64,000 bases of DNA from positions 496,001 to 560,000 of the forward strand of contig NZ_AUUA01000001.1 of NCBI RefSeq assembly GCF_000439085.1, written 5' to 3'. The notes beneath the pieces are model-generated. The model was not told the DNA's origin, did not search any database, and saw only the letters and a program-made list of their open reading frames with translations. Source of the DNA: Leminorella grimontii ATCC 33999 = DSM 5078 (GTDB lineage Bacteria; Pseudomonadota; Gammaproteobacteria; Enterobacterales; Enterobacteriaceae). A program made the position numbers and the translations under genes. Of this stretch, positions 24,889 to 34,929 are shown one piece after another (positions within the stretch are counted from its first letter, which is position 1; each line of letters begins with the position of its first letter).

Positions 24889-27800
24889 CTATTGCGCGCT
24901 CGTTTTTTCTTCCGATTTGCCGGCCAGCAGGCTGAGTAACGCATAGCGTTTCTGAAGATCTCTTTGCGCAGCCTGATGCAGCTCAGCGGCGACTTCCGGC
25001 TCCTGTGTATCAAGCCGACGGAACCGCTGTTCCTTAAGCAGCGCAGAAGCAAGGCCTTCCACGGGAGGGCGAGAGTCCAGCGTGAGAGCCGGCTTTTCCT
25101 CGTCCAAACGTCGCGGATCGAAGCGGTACAGCGGCCAGAAGCCGGAGGTTGTTAACTGCTTCATCTGGTCATGGCTAAAGGCCAAATCGTAACCGTGTTC
25201 CTCACAGGGGCTGTAGGCGATAATCAGCGACGGGCCGGGGTAGGCTTCAGCCTCCTGTATGGCTTTCACCGTTTGGTTTAGCTGAGCGCCGAGGGAGATT
25301 TGCGCAACGTATACGTGACCGTACATCATGATGCTGACGCCCAGATCTTTACGTCCTTTGCGCTTACCCCGTTCGGCAAACTTGGTTACGGCGCCCATCG
25401 GCGTGGCCTTGGACTGCTGACCGCCGGTGTTTGAATAGCACTGGGTATCCAGCACTAAAACGTTTACGTTCTCTGTCAGGCTCATGACGTGATCCAGCCC
25501 GCCGAATCCGATATCGTAGGCCCAGCCGTCGCCGCCAATAAGCCAAATAGACTTATCGACCAGGTAGTCTGCGCTTTCGATAAGCTCCTTCGCCTGAGGG
25601 GCATCAGCGTTGCGTAAAAGCGCCTGCAGCTGGGCTATTTGGGCGCGTCGGACGTTAACGTCCGCTTCCTCGGCCTTCAGTGCTTCAATCAGATCTGGCG
25701 GCAAAGCGTCCGTCAGCTCATCGAGCAGTCGTATCGCCCTGGCTCGGTGTTGGTCGACGGTCAGCCGGAAGCCCAAGCCGAATTCTGCGTTGTCCTCAAA
25801 CAGCGAGTTGGCCCAAGCGGGGCCTCGACCTTCCGCATTGGCGGTGTAGGGCGTGCTGGGCAGGTTTCCGCCATAAATGGAGGAGCAGCCGGTCGCGTTG
25901 GCGATCATCATCCTGTCGCCGTAGAGCTGAGTCAGCAGCTTGATATAGGGCGTTTCCCCACAGCCTGAGCAGGCGCCGGAGTATTCAAACAGCGGCGTAA
26001 TGAGCTGAGAGGTTCTGATGTCGATGCGTTCAAGCCTGCTCTTGTCAATCTCGGGCAGCTGAAGGAAAAACTCAAAGTGGCGTTTTTCCACCTCAAGATT
26101 TTCCAGCCGCGGTTTCATGTTAATCGCCTTGATGCTTGGATCCTGGCGATCTTTTGCCGGACAGACCTCAACGCACAGGTTACAGCCGGTGCAGTCTTCC
26201 GGCGCAACCTGGAGAACGTATTTTTGGCCGCGCATGTCTTTGGACTTTACGTCCAGCGACTGAAGGCCGTCCGGCGCGTCGGTCATGGCCTCTGGTGAAA
26301 CCACTTTGGCGCGGATGGCCGAGTGGGGGCAGGCGGCGACGCAGTGGTTGCACTGGGTGCACAGCGGCGCTTCCCAAATGGGGATATTTTCGGCAATGTT
26401 GCGCTTTTCCCAACGGGTGGTGCCAACGGGCCAGGTGCCGTCAGGCGGGAAAGCGGAAACGGGCAGGGCGTCGCCCAGACCGGCCAGCATGGCGGCGGTC
26501 ACGGTTTTAACAAAGTCCGGCGCGCTGTCTGAAACGACGGGCGGACGATCGGCGGCGTTTTCATCAATGGGCTGCAGCGTAATCTCTGCTAACTCGCTGA
26601 CGGTAGCGCCCAGCGCCTGCCAGTTGTTTTGAACGACCTCCTCCCCTTTGCTGCGGTAGCTTTTGGCGATGGCGTCCTGAAGCTGCTTTAACGCCGTATC
26701 GCCGGGAAGGATCTGGGTCAGGTGGAAGAACGCCATTTGCATCACGGTGTTGATGCGAGCGCCGAGGCGGCATTCGCGAGCGATCTTCGCTGCGTTAATG
26801 ATAAAAAATCGCGCCTTACGCTGATGGAGCAGGGCCTGAACGTCTCTTGGCAGGCGACGCCAGATTTCGTCTTTGCCGTAGGGCGTGTTGAGCAGGAACG
26901 TGCCGCCGACTTTCAGTTTTTCTATCATCTGGTATTTATCGATAAACTGATTTTGATGGCAGCCGACAAAATCGGCCTGCTCAATAAGATAGGCGGAATT
27001 AATCGGATGTTCGCTCACCCGCAGGTGGGAAACGGTTAGCCCTCCAGCCTTTTTGGAGTCATAAACGAAGTAGCCCTGGGCGTGAAGCGGCGTACCGTTA
27101 CCAATGATTTTTATGTTGTTCTTAGTGGCCGATACGGTGCCGTCGCTGCCAAGGCCGAAAAACAGCGCCTCCAACGTTGCTTTTTGAGGAATGGTTTCAT
27201 CCGTTAGCGGAAGCGACAGCTGGGTTACGTCGTCGAAGATGCCGACGGTAAAGCGGGGGCGCGGCCTGTCGAGCGACAGCTCTTTAAACACGGCCAATAC
27301 GCAGTCCGGCGCAAACTCTTTGGACGACAGGCCGTAGCGGCCACCGATAACCAGCGGCAGCGACGCGCGCTCGCCGCGAGAAAAGGCTTCCGCCAGCGCG
27401 GTCATAACGTCCAGATAAAGGGGCTCGGCCTGAGCGCCGGGCTCTTTAGTGCGATCGAGCACGGCGACTTTTTTCACGCTTGAGGGGAGACGCTCAAGGA
27501 AGTGGCGGGCAGAGAAGGGACGGTAGAGCCGAACCTTCAGCATGCCGACCTTTTCACCGCGCGTTAGCAGCGAGTCAATCGTCTCTTCAGTCGTACCGCA
27601 GGCGGAGCCCATAAGGATGACAACGCGCTCCGCTTCGGGATGGCCGTAGTATTCAAACGGACGATAGCGCCTGCCTGTTTGCTCGGCGAAGTCATCCATC
27701 GCTCGTTCGACGTGGCCGTAGGCGTCGTTATACCAAGGGTTCGTGGCCTCTCGGCATTGAAAGTAGGTATCGGGATTGGCCGAAGTTCCTCTAATTACGG

Positions 27801-28440
27801 GGCGATCGGGCGTCAGCGCGCGTTGGCGGTGTGCCTTAATGGCATCGGCAGGCAGCAACTGGCGCAGCGTATCGTCGCTCAACGGGACGATTTTGTTGAT
27901 CTCGTGAGAGGTGCGAAAACCGTCAAAAAAATGAATAAAGGGAATTCGGGCGTTGAGTGAAGCTACCTGAGAGATAAGCGCGAAGTCTTGAGCCTCTTGA
28001 ACCGACGCGGCGCACAGCATGGCGCAGCCGGTTTGCCTTACGGCCATAACGTCAGAATGATCGCCGAAGATCGACAGTGCGTGAGTCGCCACCGTTCTGG
28101 CTGCGACGTGCAGTACAAAAGGCGTGAGCTCGCCGGCCAGTTTGTACAGCGTCGGGATCATTAACAGCAGGCCTTGAGAAGACGTAAACGAGGTTGCCAA
28201 TGCGCCGGTTTGAAGCGCGCCGTGGACGGTTGCGATAGCGCCGGCTTCCGACTGCATCTCGATAACGCGAGGGGTGTCTCCCCAGACGTTTTTCTGTCCA
28301 TACTCGGACCAATCGTTAGCCTGTTCGGCCATCGTTGAGCTGGGGGTTATGGGATAAATGGCGATAACTTCGCTTGAACGGTAGGCCACGGAGGCGACCG
28401 CACTGTTACCATCGGTAGTAATCATAAACACGACCTTCAT
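24889..28440 (-). CDS. nifJ: Pyruvate:ferredoxin/flavodoxin oxidoreductase (YdbK)
   Basis: This large iron-sulfur enzyme converts pyruvate and CoA to acetyl-CoA and CO2, passing electrons to flavodoxin or ferredoxin. The 1183-residue single chain (E. coli YdbK 1174) has the pyrimidine-binding domain at the start (ITTDGNSAVASVAYRSSEV, IYPITPSSTMAEQ), the CoA-binding middle domain, the EKR segment, two 4Fe-4S clusters (CTQCNHCVAACPHS near 690 and CTGCNLCVEVCPAK near 748), and a C-terminal thiamine diphosphate domain (GCGETPY, GGDGWAYDIGFGGLDH near 965, TQCYSNTGGQ). As in E. coli, the next genes are ydbJ, hslJ and ldhA. Confidence 0.95.
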   Translation of the reverse strand: MKVVFMITTDGNSAVASVAYRSSEVIAIYPITPSSTMAEQANDWSEYGQKNVWGDTPRVIEMQSEAGAIATVHGALQTGALATSFTSSQGLLLMIPTLYKLAGELTPFVLHVAARTVATHALSIFGDHSDVMAVRQTGCAMLCAASVQEAQDFALISQVASLNARIPFIHFFDGFRTSHEINKIVPLSDDTLRQLLPADAIKAHRQRALTPDRPVIRGTSANPDTYFQCREATNPWYNDAYGHVERAMDDFAEQTGRRYRPFEYYGHPEAERVVILMGSACGTTEETIDSLLTRGEKVGMLKVRLYRPFSARHFLERLPSSVKKVAVLDRTKEPGAQAEPLYLDVMTALAEAFSRGERASLPLVIGGRYGLSSKEFAPDCVLAVFKELSLDRPRPRFTVGIFDDVTQLSLPLTDETIPQKATLEALFFGLGSDGTVSATKNNIKIIGNGTPLHAQGYFVYDSKKAGGLTVSHLRVSEHPINSAYLIEQADFVGCHQNQFIDKYQMIEKLKVGGTFLLNTPYGKDEIWRRLPRDVQALLHQRKARFFIINAAKIARECRLGARINTVMQMAFFHLTQILPGDTALKQLQDAIAKSYRSKGEEVVQNNWQALGATVSELAEITLQPIDENAADRPPVVSDSAPDFVKTVTAAMLAGLGDALPVSAFPPDGTWPVGTTRWEKRNIAENIPIWEAPLCTQCNHCVAACPHSAIRAKVVSPEAMTDAPDGLQSLDVKSKDMRGQKYVLQVAPEDCTGCNLCVEVCPAKDRQDPSIKAINMKPRLENLEVEKRHFEFFLQLPEIDKSRLERIDIRTSQLITPLFEYSGACSGCGETPYIKLLTQLYGDRMMIANATGCSSIYGGNLPSTPYTANAEGRGPAWANSLFEDNAEFGLGFRLTVDQHRARAIRLLDELTDALPPDLIEALKAEEADVNVRRAQIAQLQALLRNADAPQAKELIESADYLVDKSIWLIGGDGWAYDIGFGGLDHVMSLTENVNVLVLDTQCYSNTGGQQSKATPMGAVTKFAERGKRKGRKDLGVSIMMYGHVYVAQISLGAQLNQTVKAIQEAEAYPGPSLIIAYSPCEEHGYDLAFSHDQMKQLTTSGFWPLYRFDPRRLDEEKPALTLDSRPPVEGLASALLKEQRFRRLDTQEPEVAAELHQAAQRDLQKRYALLSLLAGKSEEKTSAQ

Positions 28441-28724
28441 TGATTCACATGCCCACGTTCAGGACAAAGAAAATCCTTTTATTGGCACGTCGTTGTCCCG
28501 TTTATAGAGTCTTCCAGACTGATAGCCCAGTATATCAGATTGTGTTGCAAGGGCGGCGACTGTTTTGTGTAGTAATGTTATTTCTTCAGTGCGAAAAAAG
28601 GCTGAAAATGGGATGAAAGCCTCTATTTTCTGCATTTGAAGATATAAGTATCGTAGACGTACCGCGCCGAATAGAGTAAAAATAGTGGGTTAAAGCGTCA
28701 TGATGCGTTTCCCGATGTGAAAAT
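28441..28724. other. Promoter region of nifJ
   Basis: About 284 AT-rich bases between the nifJ start and the candidate small RNA. In E. coli the sRNA gene MicC lies beside nifJ; I found no MicC-like sequence here. Confidence 0.4.
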
Positions 28725-28849
28725 AAAAAAAAGCCAGCGATATGCTGGCGAAAGATGGAGTCGGTGAGTTAAAACAGCGGGCTCACTCGTCAATGAGTTA
28801 AGTTAATGCATGAATAATAGCGAAAGACTTCACCGCGTGCGGTGCAAAA
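28725..28849 (-). ncRNA. Candidate small RNA between nifJ and ydbJ
   Basis: On the minus strand a consensus -35 (TTGACA, 28881-28876) is followed, at 17 bp, by a weak -10 (GATAGC, or TAGCAT two bases on), placing a start near 28846. About 115 bases later is a clean intrinsic terminator: stem GCCAGC / GCTGGC (28749-28744 and 28738-28733) and then eight T (28732-28725). Between them are two further inverted repeats, CACCGC/GCGGTG (28830-28843) and GTGAG/CTCAC (28764-28786). No minus-strand gene of known type occupies this interval, and a 65-codon frame crossing it runs back into ydbJ. A 5'-leader or an RNA antisense to the ydbJ promoter region are alternatives. It does not resemble RyhB, MicC, FnrS or OmrAB beyond the terminator shape. 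Confidence 0.4.
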
Positions 28850-28949
28850 AATGCTATCAAAATGTAATGAAAATATGTCAAATGCGTTTCTTTTAAGCGA
28901 ACGTAGAAGTATCCCCATTATTGAAAAAATCAGTCGTTGAGGTGACAGC

Positions 28950-29189
28950 ATGAAGGGAAGGACGTGCCTGTTGGCGTTGAGCTGCATAGTAATTTTAGCC
29001 GGATGTTCAAGCGAACCCGATAAGCCGCATCGCTATGTATCCCATCAAAAGATGGAGGCGGTCGCGGAGCCTATGGATGCGGTCGCGCTGGCCAACTGCA
29101 GCAGCATGGGCGGAATGCCGACAACCTTGCATAATCTTGACGGCAGCGCGGTAAGCAAATGTCAGCTGTCGAACGGTAAGCGGTTCTGA
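28950..29189 (+). CDS. ydbJ: DUF333 lipoprotein YdbJ
   Basis: The 79-residue product has a lipoprotein signal (VILAG-C19) and a short periplasmic part with the DUF333 motif: a conserved Asn-Cys (NCSSMGGMP, about 49-57) and a Cys near the end (SAVSKCQLSNGKRF). The function is unknown. The gene lies between nifJ and hslJ as in E. coli. GAGGTGACAGC precedes the ATG and a strong terminator follows. Confidence 0.88.
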   Translation: MKGRTCLLALSCIVILAGCSSEPDKPHRYVSHQKMEAVAEPMDAVALANCSSMGGMPTTLHNLDGSAVSKCQLSNGKRF

Positions 29190-29199
29190 TAGCGAGATG

Positions 29200-29228
29200 A
29201 AAAGGCCGGAAGATATTTCCGGCTTTTT
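29200..29228. terminator. Terminator of ydbJ
   Basis: GCCGGAA / TTCCGGC stem with a 5-base loop, flanked by AAAA and TTTTT, so it can work in both directions. It lies between convergent ydbJ and hslJ. Confidence 0.9.
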
Positions 29229-29247
29229 AAGTTGTTAACCTTCGTCG

Positions 29248-29679
29248 CTATCTGACCCAGTCCATCAGGCGATAGGTGAGGGAGTGGGTCGACGTGCTGA
29301 GCGTCAGCGTTCCGTTCTCAAAGCGAACCATCGCGCCTTCGTTAAGCATGCTGGAGACGGTTTGATCGAGCTGGTTTAAGTGTTCGTCCAGACAGGCCAT
29401 GCGCGTAGAGGCCAGCTGCGGCGCCGTCAAAACGCCGTTTTTAAGCTCGCCTTTGCCCATAAAGCTGTTGCACATGGCGCCGCTGATGTGCATGTTTTCC
29501 CCAAACTCGATGTCAAGAGGGCGCTGCTGCCTGCTGGTGTCTTTCATTGCGACGCCGTCGGCATGGGTCAGTACGAATCTGTGATGCATTAAGTCCCGTT
29601 CGGTGGTGGGCGGCTTGTGTCCAGAGCTACAGCCGGTTAGAACGGCAAGGGCAAAAAGCAGAGGATATAGTGTTCTCAC
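29248..29679 (-). CDS. hslJ: META-domain lipoprotein, heat-shock protein HslJ
   Basis: The 143-residue lipoprotein (signal ending VLTG-C17) consists of one META domain: HHRFVLTHADG, then LDIEFGENMHISGAMCNSFMGKGEL, LASTRMACLD, and a final beta strand. In E. coli HslJ is an outer-membrane lipoprotein linked to novobiocin tolerance and induced by heat; the molecular role is unclear. The start is GTG at 29679, after TTGGAGAG. It is downstream of ldhA on the same strand, as in E. coli, but a GC-rich hairpin lies between. Confidence 0.9.
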   Translation of the reverse strand: MRTLYPLLFALAVLTGCSSGHKPPTTERDLMHHRFVLTHADGVAMKDTSRQQRPLDIEFGENMHISGAMCNSFMGKGELKNGVLTAPQLASTRMACLDEHLNQLDQTVSSMLNEGAMVRFENGTLTLSTSTHSLTYRLMDWVR

Positions 29680-29709
29680 TCTTTTCTCTCCAAAAGGCGA
29701 TATTCCTGC

Positions 29710-29743
29710 GGCCGGGCATCGTGGTTGATAACGGTGCCCGGCC
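29710..29743. terminator. GC-rich hairpin between ldhA and hslJ
   Basis: GGCCGGGCA (29710-29718) pairs perfectly with TGCCCGGCC (29735-29743) across a 16-base loop. No T-run follows on the minus strand, so it may act as a partial terminator or processing element between the two genes. Confidence 0.5.
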
Positions 29744-29749
29744 GTTGTT

Positions 29750-30736
29750 TTACAATAGATTAGGACACGGTTCGCCGTTTTCCAACTGCTGAATGTTTTG
29801 CAGCGTTGTTTCAGAGATGCTCAGCAGCGCCTCTTCGGTCAAGAAGGCCTGATGCCCGGTAAACAAGACGTTATGACAGGAGGAAAGGCGGCGAAAAACG
29901 TCATCTTGAATGACGTCGTTTGACTTATCTTCGAAAAACAGGTCCCGTTCGTTTTCATAAACGTCCATGCCCAGGGAGCCAATTTTTTGCCTTTTGAGCG
30001 CTTCGATGGCGGCGGGGGAATCAATCAGCCCGCCCCGGCTGGTGTTGATAATCATGACGCCGTCCTTCATCTGTTCAAAGGCGGCGGCGTTCAGCAGATG
30101 GTGGTTTTCCGGCGTTAGCGGGCAGTGCAGGCTAATAACGTCAGACTGTTCATACAGCGTTTTCAGATCAACGTACTCTGCGCCCAGCTCCAACGCCTGC
30201 GCCGACGGATAAGGATCGAAAGCCAAGAGGCGCATGCCGAACCCTTTCAGAATGCGCATCAGCGCAACGCCGATTTTTCCGGTACCGATAATGCCGGCGG
30301 TTCGGTTATGCATGTTAAAGCCAATCAGCCCCTCCAAAGAGAAGTTGGCGTCGCGCGTTCTCTGATAGGCGCGGTGAATGCGACGATTGAGGCTCATCAT
30401 CATGCCGACGGCGTGTTCAGCAACGGCTTCCGGCGAATAGGCCGGGACGCGAACGACCTTAAGCCCAAGCTCGCGGGCGGCGTCAAGATCGACGTTATTA
30501 AAGCCGGCGCAGCGTAAGGCCAGCATCTTGACGCCGACTTTCGTCAGCTCTTCCAATACCGCACGGCTGCCGTCATCGTTAACGAAAATACAGACCGCAT
30601 CGCAGCCTTGGGCGTTTTTTGCCGTTTGTTCACTAAGCTTAAAGTCAAAGAATTCGAGGCTCACGCCAAAACGGCGATTGGCGATTTCAAGGTATTTTCT
30701 GTCGTACTGTTTTGTACTGTAAATTGCCAGTTTCAT
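29750..30736 (-). CDS. ldhA: Fermentative D-lactate dehydrogenase
   Basis: LdhA reduces pyruvate to D-lactate with NADH during fermentation. The 328-residue protein (E. coli 329) has the split catalytic domain and the Rossmann domain with AGIIGTGKIGVALMRILKGFG (about 146-166). Active-site residues are Arg in INTSRGGLID (about 235), Glu in the MDVYENERDLFFED region (about 264), and His in FTGHQAFLTEEAL (about 295). GGAGATATTAA precedes the ATG. It is the first gene of a minus-strand pair with hslJ, next to nifJ, so two enzymes acting on pyruvate in anaerobiosis are close together. Confidence 0.95.
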   Translation of the reverse strand: MKLAIYSTKQYDRKYLEIANRRFGVSLEFFDFKLSEQTAKNAQGCDAVCIFVNDDGSRAVLEELTKVGVKMLALRCAGFNNVDLDAARELGLKVVRVPAYSPEAVAEHAVGMMMSLNRRIHRAYQRTRDANFSLEGLIGFNMHNRTAGIIGTGKIGVALMRILKGFGMRLLAFDPYPSAQALELGAEYVDLKTLYEQSDVISLHCPLTPENHHLLNAAAFEQMKDGVMIINTSRGGLIDSPAAIEALKRQKIGSLGMDVYENERDLFFEDKSNDVIQDDVFRRLSSCHNVLFTGHQAFLTEEALLSISETTLQNIQQLENGEPCPNLL

Positions 30737-30916
30737 TTAATATCTCCACCAAAGATTTAAAATAAATTTACCAGAGATAATGCGTTGGAACAATTTAACG
30801 ATATTCCGTATAGGCCAATATTTCGGGTTTAGACAATGTTACCAATATGCTAACCTTGTCGATCATATTTATCGAGTTTAAAGCCCCCATTCGAGCGGTC
30901 AGAGCGTGGTCATACA

Positions 30917-33547
30917 GTGGTCATAAAAAAGCGTATCAAAGCGGCATTTTTTATCGCACTCGCGGTAGCGCTGGCTCTTTGTCTCGTCTGGCAGACCATT
31001 GCCGTTTGGCTCCCTTATGTCGCGTCTTACTGGCTTCCCTCCGGCTCTCAGCTTGTGTTTACCCAACGCCCTGAATTGATTAAACGCGGCGTTTCTTTCA
31101 AAGGTATACAGGTTTTAGCGCAAGACTGCTTTTTGGCGGACGTTGGTGCGTTCACGTTAACCTATGAAAATCGCCGGTGGAATATAAGCGGAAAATCGCT
31201 GGATATCGATACTCACTGTTTGGAAAAGCTTGCCGAGCAGGAGGAAGCGGAGGATGGATCTTCCGAAACGTCGCTGGCGGATATTCAAAAGGCGCTGCCT
31301 GCACTCAATGTATCGCTGGAGCGCTTTAGCGTCACGCCTTGGGAATCCTACAGCGGTAAAGTTGCGTTGGCCAGCGGCCAACAGGGGCAGCGTTTGGCTA
31401 TTTCCGGCGAGCTGCTTTCAGGCGTCGCCACGCTGGACAGCGCGCAAACGCTGACGCTGGAGTCTTTTACGCTACGCTTTCCCGACAGCCCTGAAGTTAT
31501 CGCGCTTAACGGCGCGGTTAAAGTGCCGCTGAACATGAACTCAATCCCTGAATATGGCGACGTTAACGCTGAGGTGGTTTCTACGGCCGTCGATAAGCCG
31601 CTGGACGTCAAACTCGCCTGGCGGCAGCAGGACGGGCATTTGAGCGTAACGCCGAAAGGGGAAGACCTTCTGCTGCTGGACGTCCCGTGGACGCTGTCGG
31701 GAAAAACGTTAACGGTGCAGCAGGGGCAGTGGCAGTGGCCTTACTCCGGGCAGGCGTTTTCCGGCGGCGTCAGCATGACGGTAAAAGACTGGAATAAGGA
31801 CTACAGCGAAGCAAATCTGGAAGCGCGCATTAACGTCGTTACAAAGGGCAGCGCCGGCAAGGGTAACGTCGTACTAAACCTTGCTCCCGGCTTGGCGAGC
31901 CTCAAAAATAGCGATCTGCGCTTTCAACTGACGGGTAAGGTCAATGAAGACGACATTTCGTTCTACGCCACTATCCCTGGCGCGCTCACCGGCACGCTGC
32001 TTAATCCTACCGTTACTCTGACTTCCGGCGCGCTGCTGCGTGCGACCGGGCCGGTAACGCCGGATATCTATTTGCATGAAGCCCGCCTCCCGCTGGCGGG
32101 GATCCGCCTGACGGATAAAGGCGTTACCGGTCGGCTGCAGACAATTATTAACGCCAGCCATCGCTACTGGGGAAAATACAGGCTGCACCTGGACGGCCGG
32201 GCGCATGAGTTTTTATTTGACCAAGGCCGCTGGGAGTATAACTTCTGGGGTAACGGCAGCATGCCTCCGCTTCAGGCTCAGTGGGACATGTCGGGAAAGG
32301 GCGCATGGGAGGGAAACCAAATCAGCCTTCAGTCGCTGTCGACCGGCTTTAATCATTTGGCCTATGGCCGCGTTACGGTAGACAAGCCGCGCCTGACGCT
32401 GTCGGAGCCGCTGGTTTGGGATCGCGCGCAGAATACCTATGAGGCCGGCTGGCTGCTGCAAACGCAGAAGGTGTCGTTTACCAACGGCGGCTATTTACCC
32501 ACCTCAACGCTCAACGTGCGCTTTTTCGGCCATAACCCGGCGGACTTTCAGTGGAAGGGCGATTTGAGCGCAGGGCGGGTTGGCCCCATCAACCTGAACG
32601 GACGCTGGGACGGAGAGCTGATTCGCGGTGAGGCGTGGTGGCCGCAGCAGTCGCTGGGCGTATTCCAAACGCTGCTGTCCCCCGAGTTGGGATTTAAGAT
32701 CCGCAGCGGTACGCTTTACGCGCAGGCTGCCTTTTCAATTTCAGAGAAAAACGGCATCGAGGCCGGCGGTCACTGGGTGGTGAAGAACGGTGGCATGTGG
32801 CTGAAGGACGGAGAGCTCAGCGGTCTGGACTTCGTGATGTCCTATCGTTTGAAAGATCACGTTTGGCAACTGGGGCCGAAGGGGCCGGTTCAGCTGCGGG
32901 TTAAGCGGCTCAATAACCTGTTTGATATGCAGAATATCAGCGCCGATCTGCAAGGCTTTTTCCCCCATTCGGCCAGCCGCCCGCTGCGCTTAACTAACGT
33001 AGGCGTCGATATGCTCAGTGGGCATATCGGCATGAAGGCGCTGAATTTCCCGCAGAAAGCGCCCGCCGTACTGACGCTAAAAGGTATCGATCTGAGCGAA
33101 CTGTTTACCATTCTTAAGCCAAAGCAGTTTACGATGTCCGGTAAAGTGGACGGAGAGCTGCCGCTTTATCTAAATCACCCTGAATGGGTGGTGCGTAACG
33201 GATGGATTGAAAATAGCGGCTCTTTAACGCTTCGTCTGGACAGAGACTTAGTGGCGGCCATCAATGAAGACAATATGGCGACCGGCGACATTATGGACTG
33301 GCTGCGCTACATGGAAATCAGCCGTTCCCGTGCGGACGTTAACCTGAATCATCTGGGCATGTTGACCATGGAGGCGCAGATTAAAGGCTTTAACCCGACC
33401 AAAAACGCCGAACGGCTGGTCATACTTAACTATCATCATGAAGAAGACATTTTTCAGCTGTGGCGCAGCCTGCGTTTTGGTGACAACCTGCAGGACACGC
33501 TAGAACAGTTTTTCTCATTGCCCAAGGAGCAGAAACCTCGTGAATAA
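30917..33547 (+). CDS. ydbH: AsmA-like intermembrane phospholipid-transport protein YdbH
   Basis: YdbH is one of the three large AsmA-like bridges (with TamB and YhdP) that carry phospholipid from the inner to the outer membrane in E. coli. The 876-residue protein (E. coli 879) has one N-terminal membrane anchor (about 8-28) and a long beta-rich periplasmic region that ends in the dicarboxylate-like DUF748 C-terminus (FNPTKNAERLVILNYHHEEDIFQLWRSL pattern, about 835-860). The GTG at 30917 is the first possible start in the frame; its ribosome site is poor. ynbE overlaps the stop by 8 bases and ydbL follows, forming the known operon. Confidence 0.92.
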   Translation: MVIKKRIKAAFFIALAVALALCLVWQTIAVWLPYVASYWLPSGSQLVFTQRPELIKRGVSFKGIQVLAQDCFLADVGAFTLTYENRRWNISGKSLDIDTHCLEKLAEQEEAEDGSSETSLADIQKALPALNVSLERFSVTPWESYSGKVALASGQQGQRLAISGELLSGVATLDSAQTLTLESFTLRFPDSPEVIALNGAVKVPLNMNSIPEYGDVNAEVVSTAVDKPLDVKLAWRQQDGHLSVTPKGEDLLLLDVPWTLSGKTLTVQQGQWQWPYSGQAFSGGVSMTVKDWNKDYSEANLEARINVVTKGSAGKGNVVLNLAPGLASLKNSDLRFQLTGKVNEDDISFYATIPGALTGTLLNPTVTLTSGALLRATGPVTPDIYLHEARLPLAGIRLTDKGVTGRLQTIINASHRYWGKYRLHLDGRAHEFLFDQGRWEYNFWGNGSMPPLQAQWDMSGKGAWEGNQISLQSLSTGFNHLAYGRVTVDKPRLTLSEPLVWDRAQNTYEAGWLLQTQKVSFTNGGYLPTSTLNVRFFGHNPADFQWKGDLSAGRVGPINLNGRWDGELIRGEAWWPQQSLGVFQTLLSPELGFKIRSGTLYAQAAFSISEKNGIEAGGHWVVKNGGMWLKDGELSGLDFVMSYRLKDHVWQLGPKGPVQLRVKRLNNLFDMQNISADLQGFFPHSASRPLRLTNVGVDMLSGHIGMKALNFPQKAPAVLTLKGIDLSELFTILKPKQFTMSGKVDGELPLYLNHPEWVVRNGWIENSGSLTLRLDRDLVAAINEDNMATGDIMDWLRYMEISRSRADVNLNHLGMLTMEAQIKGFNPTKNAERLVILNYHHEEDIFQLWRSLRFGDNLQDTLEQFFSLPKEQKPRE

Positions 33548-33734
33548 ATTCGAAGGGATAGTAGCGACGGCGTTCGCCGCGATTTTCCTTGGCGGATGCG
33601 TACCGCGTATTGAAGTCGCCCCGTCAAAGGAGCCGATCGTGATTAATATGAACGTGAAAATTGAACACGAAATTCATATCAAGGTAGATAAAGACGTTGA
33701 AAAAATGCTGAAAACGCAGTCAGACATATTTTAG
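33540..33734 (+). CDS. ynbE: Outer-membrane lipoprotein YnbE
   Basis: The 64-residue lipoprotein (signal ending FLGG-C19) carries a short beta-prone segment (IVINMNVKIEHEIHIKVD, about 32-49). In E. coli YnbE is the outer-membrane partner that adds strands to the end of YdbH, completing the lipid bridge. It starts with GTG inside the last codons of ydbH, after AAGGAG, which means tight translational coupling. Confidence 0.92.
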   Translation: MNKFEGIVATAFAAIFLGGCVPRIEVAPSKEPIVINMNVKIEHEIHIKVDKDVEKMLKTQSDIF

Positions 33735-33743
33735 GAGGATGCG

Positions 33744-34067
33744 ATGAAGGCTATCTACGCTGGAATTACCGCGTTCTTTTTACTTTTTAGCTCCGCTTCA
33801 TGGGCCTTGACGCTACAGGATGCCAAACGGCAGGGACTAGTGGGGGAAACCCTGAGCGGCTATCTGGCGCCGGTAAACGAAAGCGCACAGGCAAAAGAGT
33901 TTGCCGATAAAATCAATCAGGCGCGCCTTGAGCAGTATAAGAAGGTCGCGGAACAAAACGGCCTTCGCACCGAAGACGTAGCCAAAATGGCGGGGAAAAA
34001 GCTCATCGACCGCGCGCCGAGCGGAGAGTACGTTAAGGGTATTAACGGGCTATGGCTAAAAAAATAG
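33744..34067 (+). CDS. ydbL: Periplasmic protein YdbL (DUF1318)
   Basis: The 107-residue protein has a Sec signal (cleavage near SWA-L, about 20-21) and a DUF1318 domain: LQDAKRQGLVGETLSGYLAPV and a final IDRAPSGEYVKGINGLWLKK. In E. coli YdbL is described as a periplasmic helper that stops YnbE from self-stacking. AGGAGGATGCG gives a very strong ribosome site nine bases after ynbE. A bidirectional terminator closes the operon. Confidence 0.92.
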   Translation: MKAIYAGITAFFLLFSSASWALTLQDAKRQGLVGETLSGYLAPVNESAQAKEFADKINQARLEQYKKVAEQNGLRTEDVAKMAGKKLIDRAPSGEYVKGINGLWLKK

Positions 34068-34088
34068 TTAATGCGACGAGCAGGAACG

Positions 34089-34114
34089 AAAGCGGGGCAT
34101 ATCGCCCCGCTTTT
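34089..34114. terminator. Bidirectional terminator, ydbL and azoR
   Basis: AAAGCGGGGC / GCCCCGCTTT is a perfect 10-bp stem with a 5-base loop and a short T-run on either side. Confidence 0.9.
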
Positions 34115-34118
34115 CACA

Positions 34119-34772
<654 letters not shown>

Positions 34773-34929
34773 TCACTCGGCGCCAAGGTTGATAGCATAA
34801 TTATTAGAAGGTGTTATTCAGTTTTTTTGAAGGATAAAGAAAGCCGCGTCGGCACTGACTTTGTCAGCTTTATGGTAAGATGCGCTGCGCAAAAAGTTTA
34901 TCCTCTTATTCAATACAGGACAGCAACTC

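Noticed and set aside
28441-28724. MicC sRNA gene next to nifJ
   Set aside because: E. coli has MicC here, but no sequence resembling MicC or its terminator is present on either strand of this stretch.
28790-28987. 65-codon minus-strand frame near ydbJ
   Set aside because: It starts inside ydbJ, has no ribosome site, and crosses the promoter of the candidate small RNA.
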